Positions 17,247 to 26,623 of a DNA stretch of 64,000 nt are shown here, one piece after another; position 1 is the first letter of the stretch; every line of letters starts with the position of its first letter. Where the stretch lies: assembly GCA_963665265.2 (NCBI GenBank), contig OY762224.2, positions 1,984,001-2,048,000 on the forward strand, given 5' to 3'. Below the pieces are notes generated by a model that saw only the letters and a list, made by a program, of their open reading frames with translations, searched no databases and was not told the origin of the DNA. The DNA comes from CAXXHQ01 sp963665265 (GTDB lineage Bacteria > Planctomycetota > Planctomycetia > Pirellulales > Thermoguttaceae). The position numbers and the translations under genes were made by a program.

Positions 17247-18779
17247 ATGGATTGCAAAATGCTTGGATTATCCCTAGTTTTCGTCGCGGCCGGCGTGGCC
17301 GCCGCATTGCTAACTTTCGTCGTGCGCAGTGTGGCCGTGCGGTGGGGGGTGGTTGATCGACCCGACGGTCGGCGAAAGCTGCACCATGGCGAAAAACCGC
17401 TTTGGGGCGGAGTCGCCGTTTACGCCGCGTTTCTTATCGGCCTTTGCGTCGCTACTTGTCGTTCTTACGGCATCGACGAAAAATACTCTCAATTATCCCG
17501 GGCACTGGTTCTGGCCGCAGGTCTAGTGTGTCTCGTCGGGTGTCTGGATGACGCTTTTCGTCTCCGCGCTCGTTTTAAACTCGCTCTGCAAATCGTCTCC
17601 GTTTTGCCGATCGTCCTTGCGGGTTACTACGTTGAAAACGTGGTCGTCTTAGGATATCGAATTGAATTCGGGACGTTAGGCGTTCCGCTGACGGTTCTAT
17701 GGCTGATCGGGTGCATAAACGCCTTGAATTTGATCGACGGCATGGACGGTCTCGCTTCTCTCGTCGGATTATTCACCGCTTGCATGACGGCCATGATCGC
17801 GGCGAACACCGGGCATGCCCACGTCACGGTAATCGCAATCGCGCTGGCCGGCTCCTTGGCCGGGTTCTTTACGCACAATCGTCCCCCGGCTCGAATATTT
17901 CTCGGCGACTCGGGGAGCATGATTATCGGATTGACTCTTGGAGTCTTAGGCATTCAAGGATCGTTGAAGGCCACGGCCACATTGTCTCTGACGGCGCCTG
18001 TCATCGTGATGGCTTTACCGATGTTCGATACGGTTGCCGCCGTGATTCGACGCAAGCTAACTGGCCGCCGATTTGACGCCGCCGATCGTCAGCATATTCA
18101 CCATCGTCTGCTCGATCTTGGGTTAACGCCGTGGCAGGTGCTTTGCATCCTTGGCGCGTTTTGCATGACCACCGGCGCCGCGGCTGCGGCCGCCACTTTT
18201 TTTCGGATCGAGGCCGTGGCGTGGATCACCGCGTTGGTGTTGATCGTCGCAATGGTGCGGGCAAAATTGTTCGGTCACTACGAAGTCGAGTTGGTTCGCC
18301 AAGCGATTTCGAATTCCGTTTCTTACGCGATAGCTTCCGTGCGACGAACGTTGAGAGGCTCTTCGGCGACCGGAAAAAAACTCTCTCTGTCCGACGAATG
18401 GGATTCGTTGATTCGCAAAATTCGCGTATGGGAAGTGCGACGAATTGAGCTGAAAATGTCGAGCGGCCCGATTTCGGGCAATCGGATTTGGGTTGATCCG
18501 GCCGCGCAGGACGGAAAACCATGCCGGTGGTCGATCGCCGTCTCCGTGCAAGATCGCGACGGCCGCTGTTGCGAAATCAACGCGGACGGGGTGCAAAAGC
18601 CGGAAAACGAAAAAGACGTCGCCTACGCGGAGAGTCTGTTAAAGAGTTTCAGCTTGCAAGTGTTTCGTCATATCGAAGACATCGACGTATTGCCGCTTAT
18701 GGAGGAGATACGTCTCAACCCGATAGTTGTTCCTATTTCCGAGGCCGCCAAGTCGAAGCCGATTCGCAAAGCCGCGTAG
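17247..18779 (+). CDS. Polyprenyl-phosphate sugar-1-phosphate transferase (WecA/TagO, MraY family)
   Basis: 510 residues. Multi-pass membrane enzyme with the family motifs LVGCLDDAFRLR (the DD metal site), NALNLIDGMDGLA, FLGDSGSMIIG and the RQHIHHRLLDLG loop. It starts glycan synthesis by loading HexNAc-1-P onto undecaprenyl phosphate. Usual WecA proteins are about 350-370 residues. Here an additional C-terminal cytoplasmic extension of roughly 130 residues (after about residue 370) contains WDSLIRKIRVWEVRRIELKM and an acidic region. I do not recognise this extension; a regulatory or scaffolding role is only a guess. Together with the exporter and glycosyltransferases nearby it defines a polysaccharide locus. 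Confidence 0.88.
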   Translation: MDCKMLGLSLVFVAAGVAAALLTFVVRSVAVRWGVVDRPDGRRKLHHGEKPLWGGVAVYAAFLIGLCVATCRSYGIDEKYSQLSRALVLAAGLVCLVGCLDDAFRLRARFKLALQIVSVLPIVLAGYYVENVVVLGYRIEFGTLGVPLTVLWLIGCINALNLIDGMDGLASLVGLFTACMTAMIAANTGHAHVTVIAIALAGSLAGFFTHNRPPARIFLGDSGSMIIGLTLGVLGIQGSLKATATLSLTAPVIVMALPMFDTVAAVIRRKLTGRRFDAADRQHIHHRLLDLGLTPWQVLCILGAFCMTTGAAAAAATFFRIEAVAWITALVLIVAMVRAKLFGHYEVELVRQAISNSVSYAIASVRRTLRGSSATGKKLSLSDEWDSLIRKIRVWEVRRIELKMSSGPISGNRIWVDPAAQDGKPCRWSIAVSVQDRDGRCCEINADGVQKPENEKDVAYAESLLKSFSLQVFRHIEDIDVLPLMEEIRLNPIVVPISEAAKSKPIRKAA

Positions 18780-18832
18780 AACTCAATTATTTCGCCGTCT
18801 CTTTAAATTTTAGTCAACGCCGAAACCGTCGC

Positions 18833-19684
18833 ATGAACGAAAACATTTTGCCGATCTCGTCGTTGCGATATGACTTAGACGTCGGAGTCATCTACACCGG
18901 CGAACGGTTGATGGCCGAGCGGCTTCTGAGGTCGTTGCGCGATTCGTGCGGCGATTTACGAATGCGTTTGCTGTTGGTGGATAATTGTTCGGGCGAGGAT
19001 TTGAGTCCCCTGCAAGAATGCGTTTCGCATTCGGTGATCGTGCCGAACGAACGGCGCTTGCATTACGCAGCGAATTTAAATCGAATAATGCGGGTTTCGA
19101 CGGCAAAATACGTGTTGCTTTTAAACACCGATATGTATTTCGAGCCGCAAGAAAGCTGTTTGGCCAAGACGGTCGCGTTTATGGAGGAAAACCCTGAATG
19201 CGGCGTCTCGGGATGTAGACTCTATCACGCCGACGGAACGTTCGCTTTTCCCGCTCGCGGCATGCAGTCGCTTTCGGTGGTCGTCGCTCGCCGATTGGGC
19301 TTGGGAAGGTGGATGCGTTCGACACTTGACCGATATTTCTATCTTGACCGCCCGATTGATTCGCAATTCGAATGCGAATGGCTTTCGGGATGCTTTTTAA
19401 TGATGAGACGCGACGCTTATGAAGACGTCGGAGCATTCGACGAGGGGTTTGAAAAGTATTTTGAAGACGTCGATATGTGCGTGCGCATGACTCGAGAAGG
19501 TTGGAAGGTCATGTATAACGGCCAGACTTTCGGCTATCACCTTGAGCAGCGGTCTAGCAAAAAACTATTTTCGCTCGACGCCCGTCGGCATTTGAAATCG
19601 TATATGCGTTGGCTTTGGAAATGGGGCTTCGCGCCGGATTTCGAACGCCGTGCTGAAGTCGCACCCTCTCGCCGCGCGGCGTAG
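18833..19684 (+). CDS. GT2 family glycosyltransferase
   Basis: 283 residues from ATG at 18833. An in-frame extension to 18521 exists but lies inside the preceding gene in another frame and is not protein-like. GT-A fold features: VIYTGERLMAERLLRSLRDS, MRLLLVDNCSGED, the nucleotide/metal-binding YVLLLNTDMYFEP (D-x-D-like NTDM), GVSGCRLYHADGTF, ECEWLSGCFLMMRRDAYEDV and the catalytic EKYFEDVDMCVRM (ED-VD-x-C). This matches rhamnosyltransferase-type GT2 enzymes that extend polysaccharides in the cytoplasm. It lies 53 bases after the WecA-like gene. Sugar specificity cannot be read from sequence. Confidence 0.9.
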   Translation: MNENILPISSLRYDLDVGVIYTGERLMAERLLRSLRDSCGDLRMRLLLVDNCSGEDLSPLQECVSHSVIVPNERRLHYAANLNRIMRVSTAKYVLLLNTDMYFEPQESCLAKTVAFMEENPECGVSGCRLYHADGTFAFPARGMQSLSVVVARRLGLGRWMRSTLDRYFYLDRPIDSQFECEWLSGCFLMMRRDAYEDVGAFDEGFEKYFEDVDMCVRMTREGWKVMYNGQTFGYHLEQRSSKKLFSLDARRHLKSYMRWLWKWGFAPDFERRAEVAPSRRAA

Positions 19685-19728
19685 CCTTCGAGTTGTACTA
19701 GGTCTTTTGACCGTTCTTTCACCGACGG

Positions 19729-20622
19729 ATGACGGCGATGCGGTTGACGATTGCGCAAATTCTCGAAGAACGTCCGGTCGTTTCGGACGGCGCTTGGGGA
19801 ACGGAGTTGCAGAAACGAGGTCTGCCCATCGGCGTTTGGCCCGACGCATGGAATCTGATGTCGCCCGAGAAGGTCGAGGAGGTTGCGAAGGCCTACGTCG
19901 AGGCGGGCGCTCGAATCATCCTCACAAACACGTTCGGCGCCAATCGGTTTATCTTAGGACGGCAAAATCTCTCCGATAAACTTGTCGAAATCAATCGGTG
20001 CGGCGTCGAAATCTCGAAAAGAGCGGCAGGGGCGAAAGTAATGGTCTTCGCCTCGATCGGGCCAAGCGGTCTTCTGCCGGCTACGGGAGCAATTGACGAA
20101 TCGGAGATTTCGGCCGGGTTTGAAGAGCAGGCCTCCGCATTGGCCGCCGCCGGAGCTGACGGGTTAGTTCTCGAAACGATGTACGATTTGACGGAAGCGA
20201 AGTTGGCCGTCGCCGCGGCGAAGAAGACCGGTTTGCCGGTCGTTGCTTGCATGAGTTTTGATTCCGGCGAAAATTTGGATCGGACTCTGACGGGCGTCGC
20301 TCCCGAGCATGCCGCTGAAACGCTTCTTGAGGCCGGAGCCGATGTGATCGGCGCGAACTGCGGACAAGGAATTTCCGGAATGATCGACGTTTGTCGTCGA
20401 TTGAGAAATGCGGCGGGCGTAGCGCCGGTTTGGATTAAAGCGAATGCGGGCTTTCCGAGCCTAATCGACGGCAAAGCGATCTACTCGCAAACCCCGGAGG
20501 AGTACGCTTCGTTCGTGCCGAAGCTCATCGAAGCGGGCGCCGCGTTTATCGGCGGTTGTTGCGGAACCTCGCCGGAGTTTATTCGCGCGATTCGTGAAAC
20601 GGTCGATCGGTTTCGCGGCTAA
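19729..20622 (+). CDS. Homocysteine S-methyltransferase family protein (zinc-dependent)
   Basis: 297 residues. It has the family's full barrel pattern: VVSDGAWGTELQKRG, ILTNTFGANRF, VFASIGPSG, ETMYDLTEAKLAV. The three zinc-ligating Cys are in IGANCG (about 211) and GGCCGTSPEFI (about 277-278). It transfers a methyl group to homocysteine to give methionine. The methyl donor could be betaine, S-methylmethionine or a B12-bound methyl carrier; the length fits a single-domain enzyme such as MmuM/BHMT rather than full MetH. An alternative start is the ATG 9 bases later. It is transcribed toward oleC on the opposite strand, with a 33-base gap. Confidence 0.92.
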   Translation: MTAMRLTIAQILEERPVVSDGAWGTELQKRGLPIGVWPDAWNLMSPEKVEEVAKAYVEAGARIILTNTFGANRFILGRQNLSDKLVEINRCGVEISKRAAGAKVMVFASIGPSGLLPATGAIDESEISAGFEEQASALAAAGADGLVLETMYDLTEAKLAVAAAKKTGLPVVACMSFDSGENLDRTLTGVAPEHAAETLLEAGADVIGANCGQGISGMIDVCRRLRNAAGVAPVWIKANAGFPSLIDGKAIYSQTPEEYASFVPKLIEAGAAFIGGCCGTSPEFIRAIRETVDRFRG

Positions 20623-20655
20623 AAAAAGTGCTGCTCAAAACGTCGCTTGGCGAAA

Positions 20656-22317
20656 TTATTTTCGCGGCGCGATTTCCGTAGCCGCCCAAACGGCGAGCTT
20701 CTCGCGGAAAATCTTCGCGTTGTGCCGAATATCGACGGGAAACGATCGGTTGAGAAGAAAGTCTTCGATCGCTTGCGTGTGCGGATATTTGCGGGTCAAC
20801 TTTTTTAGCTCTTCGATGAATGCTTTTGCGGCGTCTTCGTCGGCGGGAAATCGTTCTTTTTTCGGTTCGACGATCATCACGGGACGTTGCTTGCCTGGAG
20901 CGCCGACGCCGACTAAGGCCGAGCGAAAAACGTCGGGATGCTGATTCGTGATCGACTCGCACGGAATCGGATACATCGGACCTGATGAAGTGAGGACGCG
21001 GTGCGCGACGCGACCGCAAAACCAGAAGCGCCCTTGTTCGTCGAAGTAGCCCGAGTCGCCCATGCGATGCCAAACGCCGTCTTCGCAAGGGATTTTTCCC
21101 GTTCGATTGGCTTCGACGCGAGTGACGTAGCTGCGAGTGACTTGAGGCCCGTGAACGATCAACTCGCCGATTTCGCCCGGCGGGAGTTCATGGATTTCGA
21201 TGAAAGAGCGGATGGGTCCGTCGACGATGCGGATGATTTTCCATTCGACTTTGGCGAATCGCCTTCCCACGCAAACGCCGCGTCCTTCGGCGGTTTGGCC
21301 GGCCGTTTCGCGAAGAACTTCGCTGGCGGCGATCGACGCCACGGGCAACGCTTCGGTCGCGCCGTACGGAGTGTGAACGTCCCCTTCGGGATGGATGCAA
21401 TCCTTCATTTGTTTCAGAACGTGGGCGGGAACGGGCGCTCCGGCCGACAAAACGCGGCGAAGCGTCGGCATCGAGATGCGGCGTTCCTCGCAAAACGCGC
21501 CCACTTTATTCCAAACCGCCGGCGATGCGAACGCTTGCGTGCATTTCCAATCGTGGACCGCTTCGATGATGTTTTTCGGATCGACTTGAGCGGGGCGCGA
21601 AGCGTCCATGTCGGGAATGACGGCCGTGACGCCCATCGCGCAGTTGAACAGACCGAACAGCGGAAAGGCGGGCAGATCGATTTCGCCGCGTTGGATTCCG
21701 TAGAAATCGCGGATTTGCTCCAACTGGGCGTTGAAATTCCCGTGAGAAAAGAGAACGCCCTTTGAAGGGCCGGTGCTGCCGGTGGTGAAAATGATCGCGG
21801 CCGGATCGAGCTCTTGCGTATGGGCGGGCGCGGCTTCCGGAGATCCGGTTCGCCGGAGTTGATCGAGAGTCATCCCCCCCCAGAACCATCGTCGGCCGAC
21901 GGTAACGTTATATTTTGCCAGGGGGAATTTTTTGCGAAACATGATGCGGACCGCCTGGGCGGCGGGAATGGCGACGAACCCTTCCGGCTCGGCCTCGGCC
22001 AAGCAATCAAACATGTTCAATTTTCCCATGCCGGGATCGATTAAAATCGAAACCGCGCCCGACTTAAACAAGGCGAAGACGAGAGAGATGAATTCAATGC
22101 CGGGCCGAACGAGCAAGGCAAGACGCGTTCCTTGGCGAACGCCGAGTTTGCGCAGGCCGTCGGAAATCCGGTTGCTGTCGGCTTCGAGTTCGGCGAAGGT
22201 CGCTTTTCGATAGATTCGTTTGCCGTTCCATGAGTAACCGGCCGGTTCGGCGACGGCCACGGCGTCTGGCATAAGGCGGACAATTTCGGAAAGACGACGT
22301 GCGACGTTGAACGACAT
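20656..22317 (-). CDS. oleC: OleC-like beta-lactone synthetase (AMP-dependent ligase superfamily)
   Basis: 553 residues from the ATG at 22317 (MSFNVARRLSEI); the longer frame adds an untypical hydrophobic stretch. ANL-superfamily motifs: IIFTTGSTGPSKGVLFSH (P-loop), HTPYGATEALP, and WHRMGDSGYFDEQGRFWFCG, with the hinge near RVAHRV. Several blocks are those of OleC rather than ordinary acyl-CoA ligases: ALFKSGAVSILIDPGMG, CLAEAEPEGFVAIPAAQA, and FPLFGLFNCAMG. OleC converts long-chain beta-hydroxy acids to beta-lactones in head-to-head olefin synthesis. An OleB-like gene lies 33 kb away in this window; OleA and OleD are not here. A general fatty-acyl ligase is the alternative. Confidence 0.82.
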   Translation of the reverse strand: MSFNVARRLSEIVRLMPDAVAVAEPAGYSWNGKRIYRKATFAELEADSNRISDGLRKLGVRQGTRLALLVRPGIEFISLVFALFKSGAVSILIDPGMGKLNMFDCLAEAEPEGFVAIPAAQAVRIMFRKKFPLAKYNVTVGRRWFWGGMTLDQLRRTGSPEAAPAHTQELDPAAIIFTTGSTGPSKGVLFSHGNFNAQLEQIRDFYGIQRGEIDLPAFPLFGLFNCAMGVTAVIPDMDASRPAQVDPKNIIEAVHDWKCTQAFASPAVWNKVGAFCEERRISMPTLRRVLSAGAPVPAHVLKQMKDCIHPEGDVHTPYGATEALPVASIAASEVLRETAGQTAEGRGVCVGRRFAKVEWKIIRIVDGPIRSFIEIHELPPGEIGELIVHGPQVTRSYVTRVEANRTGKIPCEDGVWHRMGDSGYFDEQGRFWFCGRVAHRVLTSSGPMYPIPCESITNQHPDVFRSALVGVGAPGKQRPVMIVEPKKERFPADEDAAKAFIEELKKLTRKYPHTQAIEDFLLNRSFPVDIRHNAKIFREKLAVWAATEIAPRK

Positions 22318-22609
22318 AAATTTCTTAAAAAAGATAATAAAAACAGGAAAGTTACCATAACGCGAGGGAGACAAATAGAATCGCCAATTTTACTCCCCAA
22401 GTTGAGTTGTGCCCAGATACCGGCGAAAAGTCTTCGCAATCGTCGGTTTTTTGGTCGCTACGGGGCGATTTTTCCGAAATGCAATTTTTCTGAGATTGTA
22501 CCGCGGAGGCGTTTGACTATACAATTCCCTGAACGCAAACGGTTTTCCCGCCTTTCGCGGATTTTTTTGGACAAGATACGTTCTTTTTTGGGGAATAAGG
22601 AGACGACCA

Positions 22610-23851
22610 ATGGAACGGCTAAATACGATCACTTCGAGACTGGCGGACGGACGATTCCGTCTTGTCGTCGTTTCGGCGCTAGCGTTGGCGGCTATCGGCT
22701 TGATTTGCCAAGACGCCTATGCGCAACGCCGCGGCGGCGCGTCATGGGGGCTTTCGATCGGCGGCGGCGACGGCCCGGGCTTTTACATCGGAGAAAATCG
22801 CGGCGGTCCCGGCCCGCATGGCCCTGGACTAGGCTATGGTTACGGCCAGCATTCCGGCGTGAATTGGGGCGTCCAAGTCCCGCTTGGCGATCACGGCGGC
22901 ATTGGCGTCGGTAACGGGCCGAACTATTACGGACCGTACCATCCTGGGCCCTATCACCCGGGTCCCGGACCGTACCCCTATCACCATCCGTACCCTTACG
23001 CCTACCGCGCTTACTATTATCAACCGTACTCCTACTTCTACGCCCGCGACTACGGCTACGTCGATACGACTCCGGCGGCCGTCGCCTCGAACGACGACGA
23101 AGAAGCGGAGCAAGAGCCCGTCTTGCCGACTCCTGGCCAATTGGCGCGGCTTTCCGATACGCAGCTTCGCGAGTTGATCGGCTATGCGGCCGCCGACTAC
23201 ATTGCCGAGCTTGACGCTTTGAGCACTGGCGACGGCTGGAAAAAGTATTTCAAGCTTGCCGATTTGAAAGCGCATGCCGATTCGAAGCCGACCGGTCCGA
23301 TCAGCGAAGAGACTCGCGCGATGATCAACGCCGTCGCCGCGAAGATGGCGACTGCTCAGCAGAAATCCGAGTACGAGACAATCACCAATTCGAACCCGTA
23401 TAAAGTGTTGTTGATGGCTTTGCAGGAATACGGCCAACCGGCCGTCGTTCGGACCGGACATCACTTGACGGCGATTGCGAAATTCCTGGGCCAAAATCTC
23501 GACGCGGTCAGCACCGGCGAAGGTTGGAAGAAGTATCTCCAACTCGATTATCTCGTCAAAGTCGGCGAGAGCGGATCTGCCTTGGATAAGAAGTCGATCG
23601 AGAAGTTAGAAAAGGCGTTGGCCGCTTTCGATACCGTACGCACCACCCCAGATTATAAGGTGGTGGCCGAGGTTAAGGGCTTCGACGCGGCGCAGGCCGC
23701 TTTACAGCGGTTCATCGGCGCGGCGAACGGCGGAGTGAAAAAGGTCGTTGCGCCGCCTACCGAAGCTCCGGCGGCGCCAGTCGCCCCGGCGGTTCCGGAA
23801 TCCCCTAAGCCGGACCTCGACGCGACGAAAACCGGTTCGGCCGCATTCTAA
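22610..23851 (+). CDS. Secreted Gly/Pro/His/Tyr-rich protein with a duplicated C-terminal domain
   Basis: 413 residues. The ATG is preceded by AAGGAG. A signal peptide (hydrophobic core LVVVSALALAAIGLIC) ends at DAYAQ (about 39). Residues 40-150 are low-complexity, very rich in Gly, Pro, His and Tyr (for example YHPGPYHPGPGPYPYHHPY). A short acidic piece (NDDEEAEQE) leads to two related units of about 100 residues with landmarks ELDALSTGDGWKKYFKLADL (about 197) and NLDAVSTGEGWKKYLQLDYL (about 297). The tail is Pro/Ala-rich. I do not recognise the repeated domain. The His/Tyr-rich part might bind metal or associate with the cell wall, but this is a guess. A strong terminator follows. Confidence 0.8.
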   Translation: MERLNTITSRLADGRFRLVVVSALALAAIGLICQDAYAQRRGGASWGLSIGGGDGPGFYIGENRGGPGPHGPGLGYGYGQHSGVNWGVQVPLGDHGGIGVGNGPNYYGPYHPGPYHPGPGPYPYHHPYPYAYRAYYYQPYSYFYARDYGYVDTTPAAVASNDDEEAEQEPVLPTPGQLARLSDTQLRELIGYAAADYIAELDALSTGDGWKKYFKLADLKAHADSKPTGPISEETRAMINAVAAKMATAQQKSEYETITNSNPYKVLLMALQEYGQPAVVRTGHHLTAIAKFLGQNLDAVSTGEGWKKYLQLDYLVKVGESGSALDKKSIEKLEKALAAFDTVRTTPDYKVVAEVKGFDAAQAALQRFIGAANGGVKKVVAPPTEAPAAPVAPAVPESPKPDLDATKTGSAAF

Positions 23852-23897
23852 TAATTTGCGGAATCGCGGCGAAATTGCTCGCGGAATTAACGCGAAT

Positions 23898-23929
23898 AAA
23901 GGCGGGACGCCCTCCCGCCTTTTTTTATT
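23898..23929 (+). terminator. Strong Rho-independent terminator
   Basis: A 10-bp stem, AAAGGCGGGA (23898-23907) with TCCCGCCTTT (23913-23922), loop CGCCC, followed by TTTTATTT. It lies about 45 bases after the stop of the repetitive secreted protein. Confidence 0.92.
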
Positions 23930-24008
23930 TTCCGGTATGCTGGAATAATTGCGGTCGGGTCGCTTCGGCCGGTTCCGCTCGTAAAAAACCCTATGCGAAA
24001 TTCGGACG

Positions 24009-24413
24009 ATGGCTGACATTATTGGATTGGGAACCGACATAACCGAGTGCCTGCGAATTGCGCGGATGATCGAACGCCACGGCGAATTGTTCATCACGCG
24101 CGTTTATACCGATGACGAAATTCGGTATTGCCGCGGCCATAAGCAATCGACGCAGCATTTCACCGGTCGTTGGGCGGCGAAGGAAGCGATTCTCAAGGCG
24201 ATCGGGACCGGATGGATTCGGGGCATCTCGTGGCGGGACATGGAAATTCGCAACGAACGCGGCGGCAAGCCGATCGTCGCCGTGCGCGGCGGCGTGCAAG
24301 AAGTCGTCGAACGTCTCGGCGTGACCGAAATCCAAGTCAGCATCTCGCATTGCCATACGCACGCCACGGCCGTGGCCATCGCGGTCGGCGAAAAGAAACA
24401 GCCCGACGAATAA
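24009..24413 (+). CDS. acpS: Holo-[acyl-carrier-protein] synthase
   Basis: 134 residues, normal length for AcpS. Mg/CoA-binding motifs are IGLGTDI with Asp10 and RWAAKEAILKA with Glu59; the C-terminal strand IQVSISHCHTHATAVAIA is also conserved. It moves the 4'-phosphopantetheine group from CoA to acyl carrier protein, which fatty-acid synthesis needs. The family usually has VSLSHE or VSISHD in the last motif; here it is SHC, a small variation. It is transcribed with the OPT transporter 66 bases downstream. Confidence 0.95.
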   Translation: MADIIGLGTDITECLRIARMIERHGELFITRVYTDDEIRYCRGHKQSTQHFTGRWAAKEAILKAIGTGWIRGISWRDMEIRNERGGKPIVAVRGGVQEVVERLGVTEIQVSISHCHTHATAVAIAVGEKKQPDE

Positions 24414-24479
24414 CGTTCGTCTCTCTCGGCTCCATATTTATGTAAGACACACGACGCATCTCTTAAAGGAACCGCGCTA

Positions 24480-26561
24480 ATGAAACACGGCGAAGACGAT
24501 TTCTGCGAACCGATCGACGACGGCGTAATCGTTCCTGAAGTGGAGCATGCTCCGTTGATTCCGCCGCACAAAGACCCCGACGCGATGGATCGGTGGTGGT
24601 TGGAGAACGTATATTGCGGCGACAAAATGCCGCAGTTGACGTTGCGCGCGATCGTCTCGGGCATGTTGATCGGCGGTTTGATGTCGGTGTCGAATCTCTA
24701 CGTCGGTTTGAAGACCGGTTGGGGATTAGGCGTCACGGTCACGTCGTGCATCATCGCCTTCGCCGTGTTTAAGGCGCTCGAGGCGGTCATTCCGGCCTAT
24801 CGCAAAAATCCGTTTTCGATCTTGGAAAACTGCACGATGACGAGCGCGGCCAGCGCGGCGGGATACATTTCGTCGGCGGGCTTAGTGTCGTCCATTCCCG
24901 CGCTCTATCTGACGACGGGGCATCCCATGTCGCCGCTTCAAATGGCGTTGTGGCTGCCGGCGTTGGTGATTTTAGGCGTCTTTATGGCCGTGCCGCTTAA
25001 ACGACAATTAATTAACATCGACCAATTGCCGTTTCCTTCGGGAACGGCGACCGCAGCGACGCTGAAGAGTTTGCATTCGAGCGGCGCGAAGGCGATCTTG
25101 CAGGCGAAAGTATTGGCGCTTTGCACGTTGCTCGGCGCGCTCGTGAAGATGTGGGCCGATCTGTGGACGCCGGCGATGTTGGCGCTCGGTCGGGTTTGTC
25201 ACTCCGATTTGTTAGCAGTTTTTGCCGAGAAAGGAGCCTTGCCCAGCGAGATTCCGTTTTTTCCCGGTAAAACGGCTCATCGATGGTTAAGCAGCTATAC
25301 GCTTGGTTTCGAAGGCTCGGTGCTGATGATCGGAGCCGGGGCGATCATGGGAATGCGGGTCTGCGTCTCGCTGCTCGTCGGATCGATTTTCTTTTTCGGA
25401 TTCATGGGTTCGTATTTGGAATCGCATCAAATCATCACCATTAATCCGGCGAATCCGTATCGGTCGATCGTCGAATGGACGGTTTGGCCCTGCGTGGCGT
25501 TGATGGTCACTTCGTCGTTAACGTCGTTCGCGCTGCGGTGGCGGACGATCGTTCGCTCGTTCAGCGGCTTGGCCTCGATATTCGGCAAAGCGGCGAAGGA
25601 GAAAAGCCCGATCGCGCATTTGGAGATTCCCGGCTGGTGGTTCTTTACCGGTTTCATCGTCTGCGGATTCTTTTGCGTGTTGTTCGGTCATTGGTTTTTC
25701 GACGTTAAGTGGTATCTCGGCGTGCTTGCCGTATTGCTGACGTTCATCCTTTCGATCGTGGCGGCGCGCGCGACGGGCGAAACCGACATTACGCCGATCG
25801 GCGCGATGGGAAAAATCACGCAATTGACGTTCGGCATGATCGAATCGTCGAGCACGACGAATTTGATGACGGCTTCGATTACGGCCGGAGCCGCGTCGCA
25901 GTCGGCCGACTTATTGACCGATTTGAAGACGGGATACTTGATCGGGACGAACCCGCGCCGACAATCGATCGCGCAGTTTTTCGGCGTTATCGCGGGCGTG
26001 ATCGTTTGCGTGCCGATTTACTCGACGATTGTGAAGATGCCCGTCTTCGATCCGAACGCGCCGGTCGCAACGGCGGCGGCTACCGAGGAAAAAACGGAGG
26101 GGAAATCGAAACAGGCGCCTGCCGTAGAGCAGACGAATTTGATGACGAGCGAATTTCCCGCTCCCGCCGCGGCGGTTTGGAAGAGCGTCGCCGAATTGCT
26201 TTCCAAAGGAATCGATAACCTTAAGAAAGGGACGGTTCTCGCCATGATCATCGGCGGGATATTCGGAATTCTGCTTGCGCTAGGCGAGGAATTTCTCCCT
26301 TCAAAATACGCTCGGTGGCTTCCTTCGGCCACAGGCTTGAGCATTGCGGGAACGATTCCCGGCACGAACTCCGTGGCGATGTTCATTGGCGCCTTGATCG
26401 CATGGATATGGTCGAAGATGCATCAGCGAAGCGCGGACGACTTCGTCGTCGCCGGCGCTTCAGGCTTGATCGCCGGCGAGTCGTTGATGGGCGTGGCCAT
26501 TAATTTGTGGCAGGCCGCGCCTGCTTTGATCGCCGCGATATTCCAGGCGATGCACAGGTAA
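24480..26561 (+). CDS. OPT family oligopeptide/metal-chelate transporter
   Basis: 693 residues. The ATG is preceded by AAAGGA. About fourteen to sixteen membrane helices. OPT landmarks: LTLRAIVSGMLIGGLMSVSNLYVGLKTGWGLG at about 58-90, NCTMTSAASAAGYISSAG, LPFPSGTATAATLKSLH, and the GETDITPIGAMGKITQL block, followed by SSSTTNLMTASITAGAASQSADLLTDLKTGY. OPT proteins are proton-coupled importers of peptides or peptide-like metal chelates. The large cytoplasmic insert near residues 525-555 is Ala/Glu/Lys-rich. Peptide import would fit the peptidases and hydroxyproline route elsewhere in the window, but substrate is not readable from sequence. Confidence 0.93.
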   Translation: MKHGEDDFCEPIDDGVIVPEVEHAPLIPPHKDPDAMDRWWLENVYCGDKMPQLTLRAIVSGMLIGGLMSVSNLYVGLKTGWGLGVTVTSCIIAFAVFKALEAVIPAYRKNPFSILENCTMTSAASAAGYISSAGLVSSIPALYLTTGHPMSPLQMALWLPALVILGVFMAVPLKRQLINIDQLPFPSGTATAATLKSLHSSGAKAILQAKVLALCTLLGALVKMWADLWTPAMLALGRVCHSDLLAVFAEKGALPSEIPFFPGKTAHRWLSSYTLGFEGSVLMIGAGAIMGMRVCVSLLVGSIFFFGFMGSYLESHQIITINPANPYRSIVEWTVWPCVALMVTSSLTSFALRWRTIVRSFSGLASIFGKAAKEKSPIAHLEIPGWWFFTGFIVCGFFCVLFGHWFFDVKWYLGVLAVLLTFILSIVAARATGETDITPIGAMGKITQLTFGMIESSSTTNLMTASITAGAASQSADLLTDLKTGYLIGTNPRRQSIAQFFGVIAGVIVCVPIYSTIVKMPVFDPNAPVATAAATEEKTEGKSKQAPAVEQTNLMTSEFPAPAAAVWKSVAELLSKGIDNLKKGTVLAMIIGGIFGILLALGEEFLPSKYARWLPSATGLSIAGTIPGTNSVAMFIGALIAWIWSKMHQRSADDFVVAGASGLIAGESLMGVAINLWQAAPALIAAIFQAMHR

Positions 26562-26623
26562 TAGTCGCGGCGAACGCGAAAAACTTCGGTTTGTTCGACG
26601 TCGCTCGATATGATCGCTCCGAC

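Noticed and set aside
18521..18832. N-terminal extension of the GT2 glycosyltransferase
   Set aside because: The extension overlaps the WecA-like gene in another frame and has no glycosyltransferase features; the ATG at 18833 fits the family.
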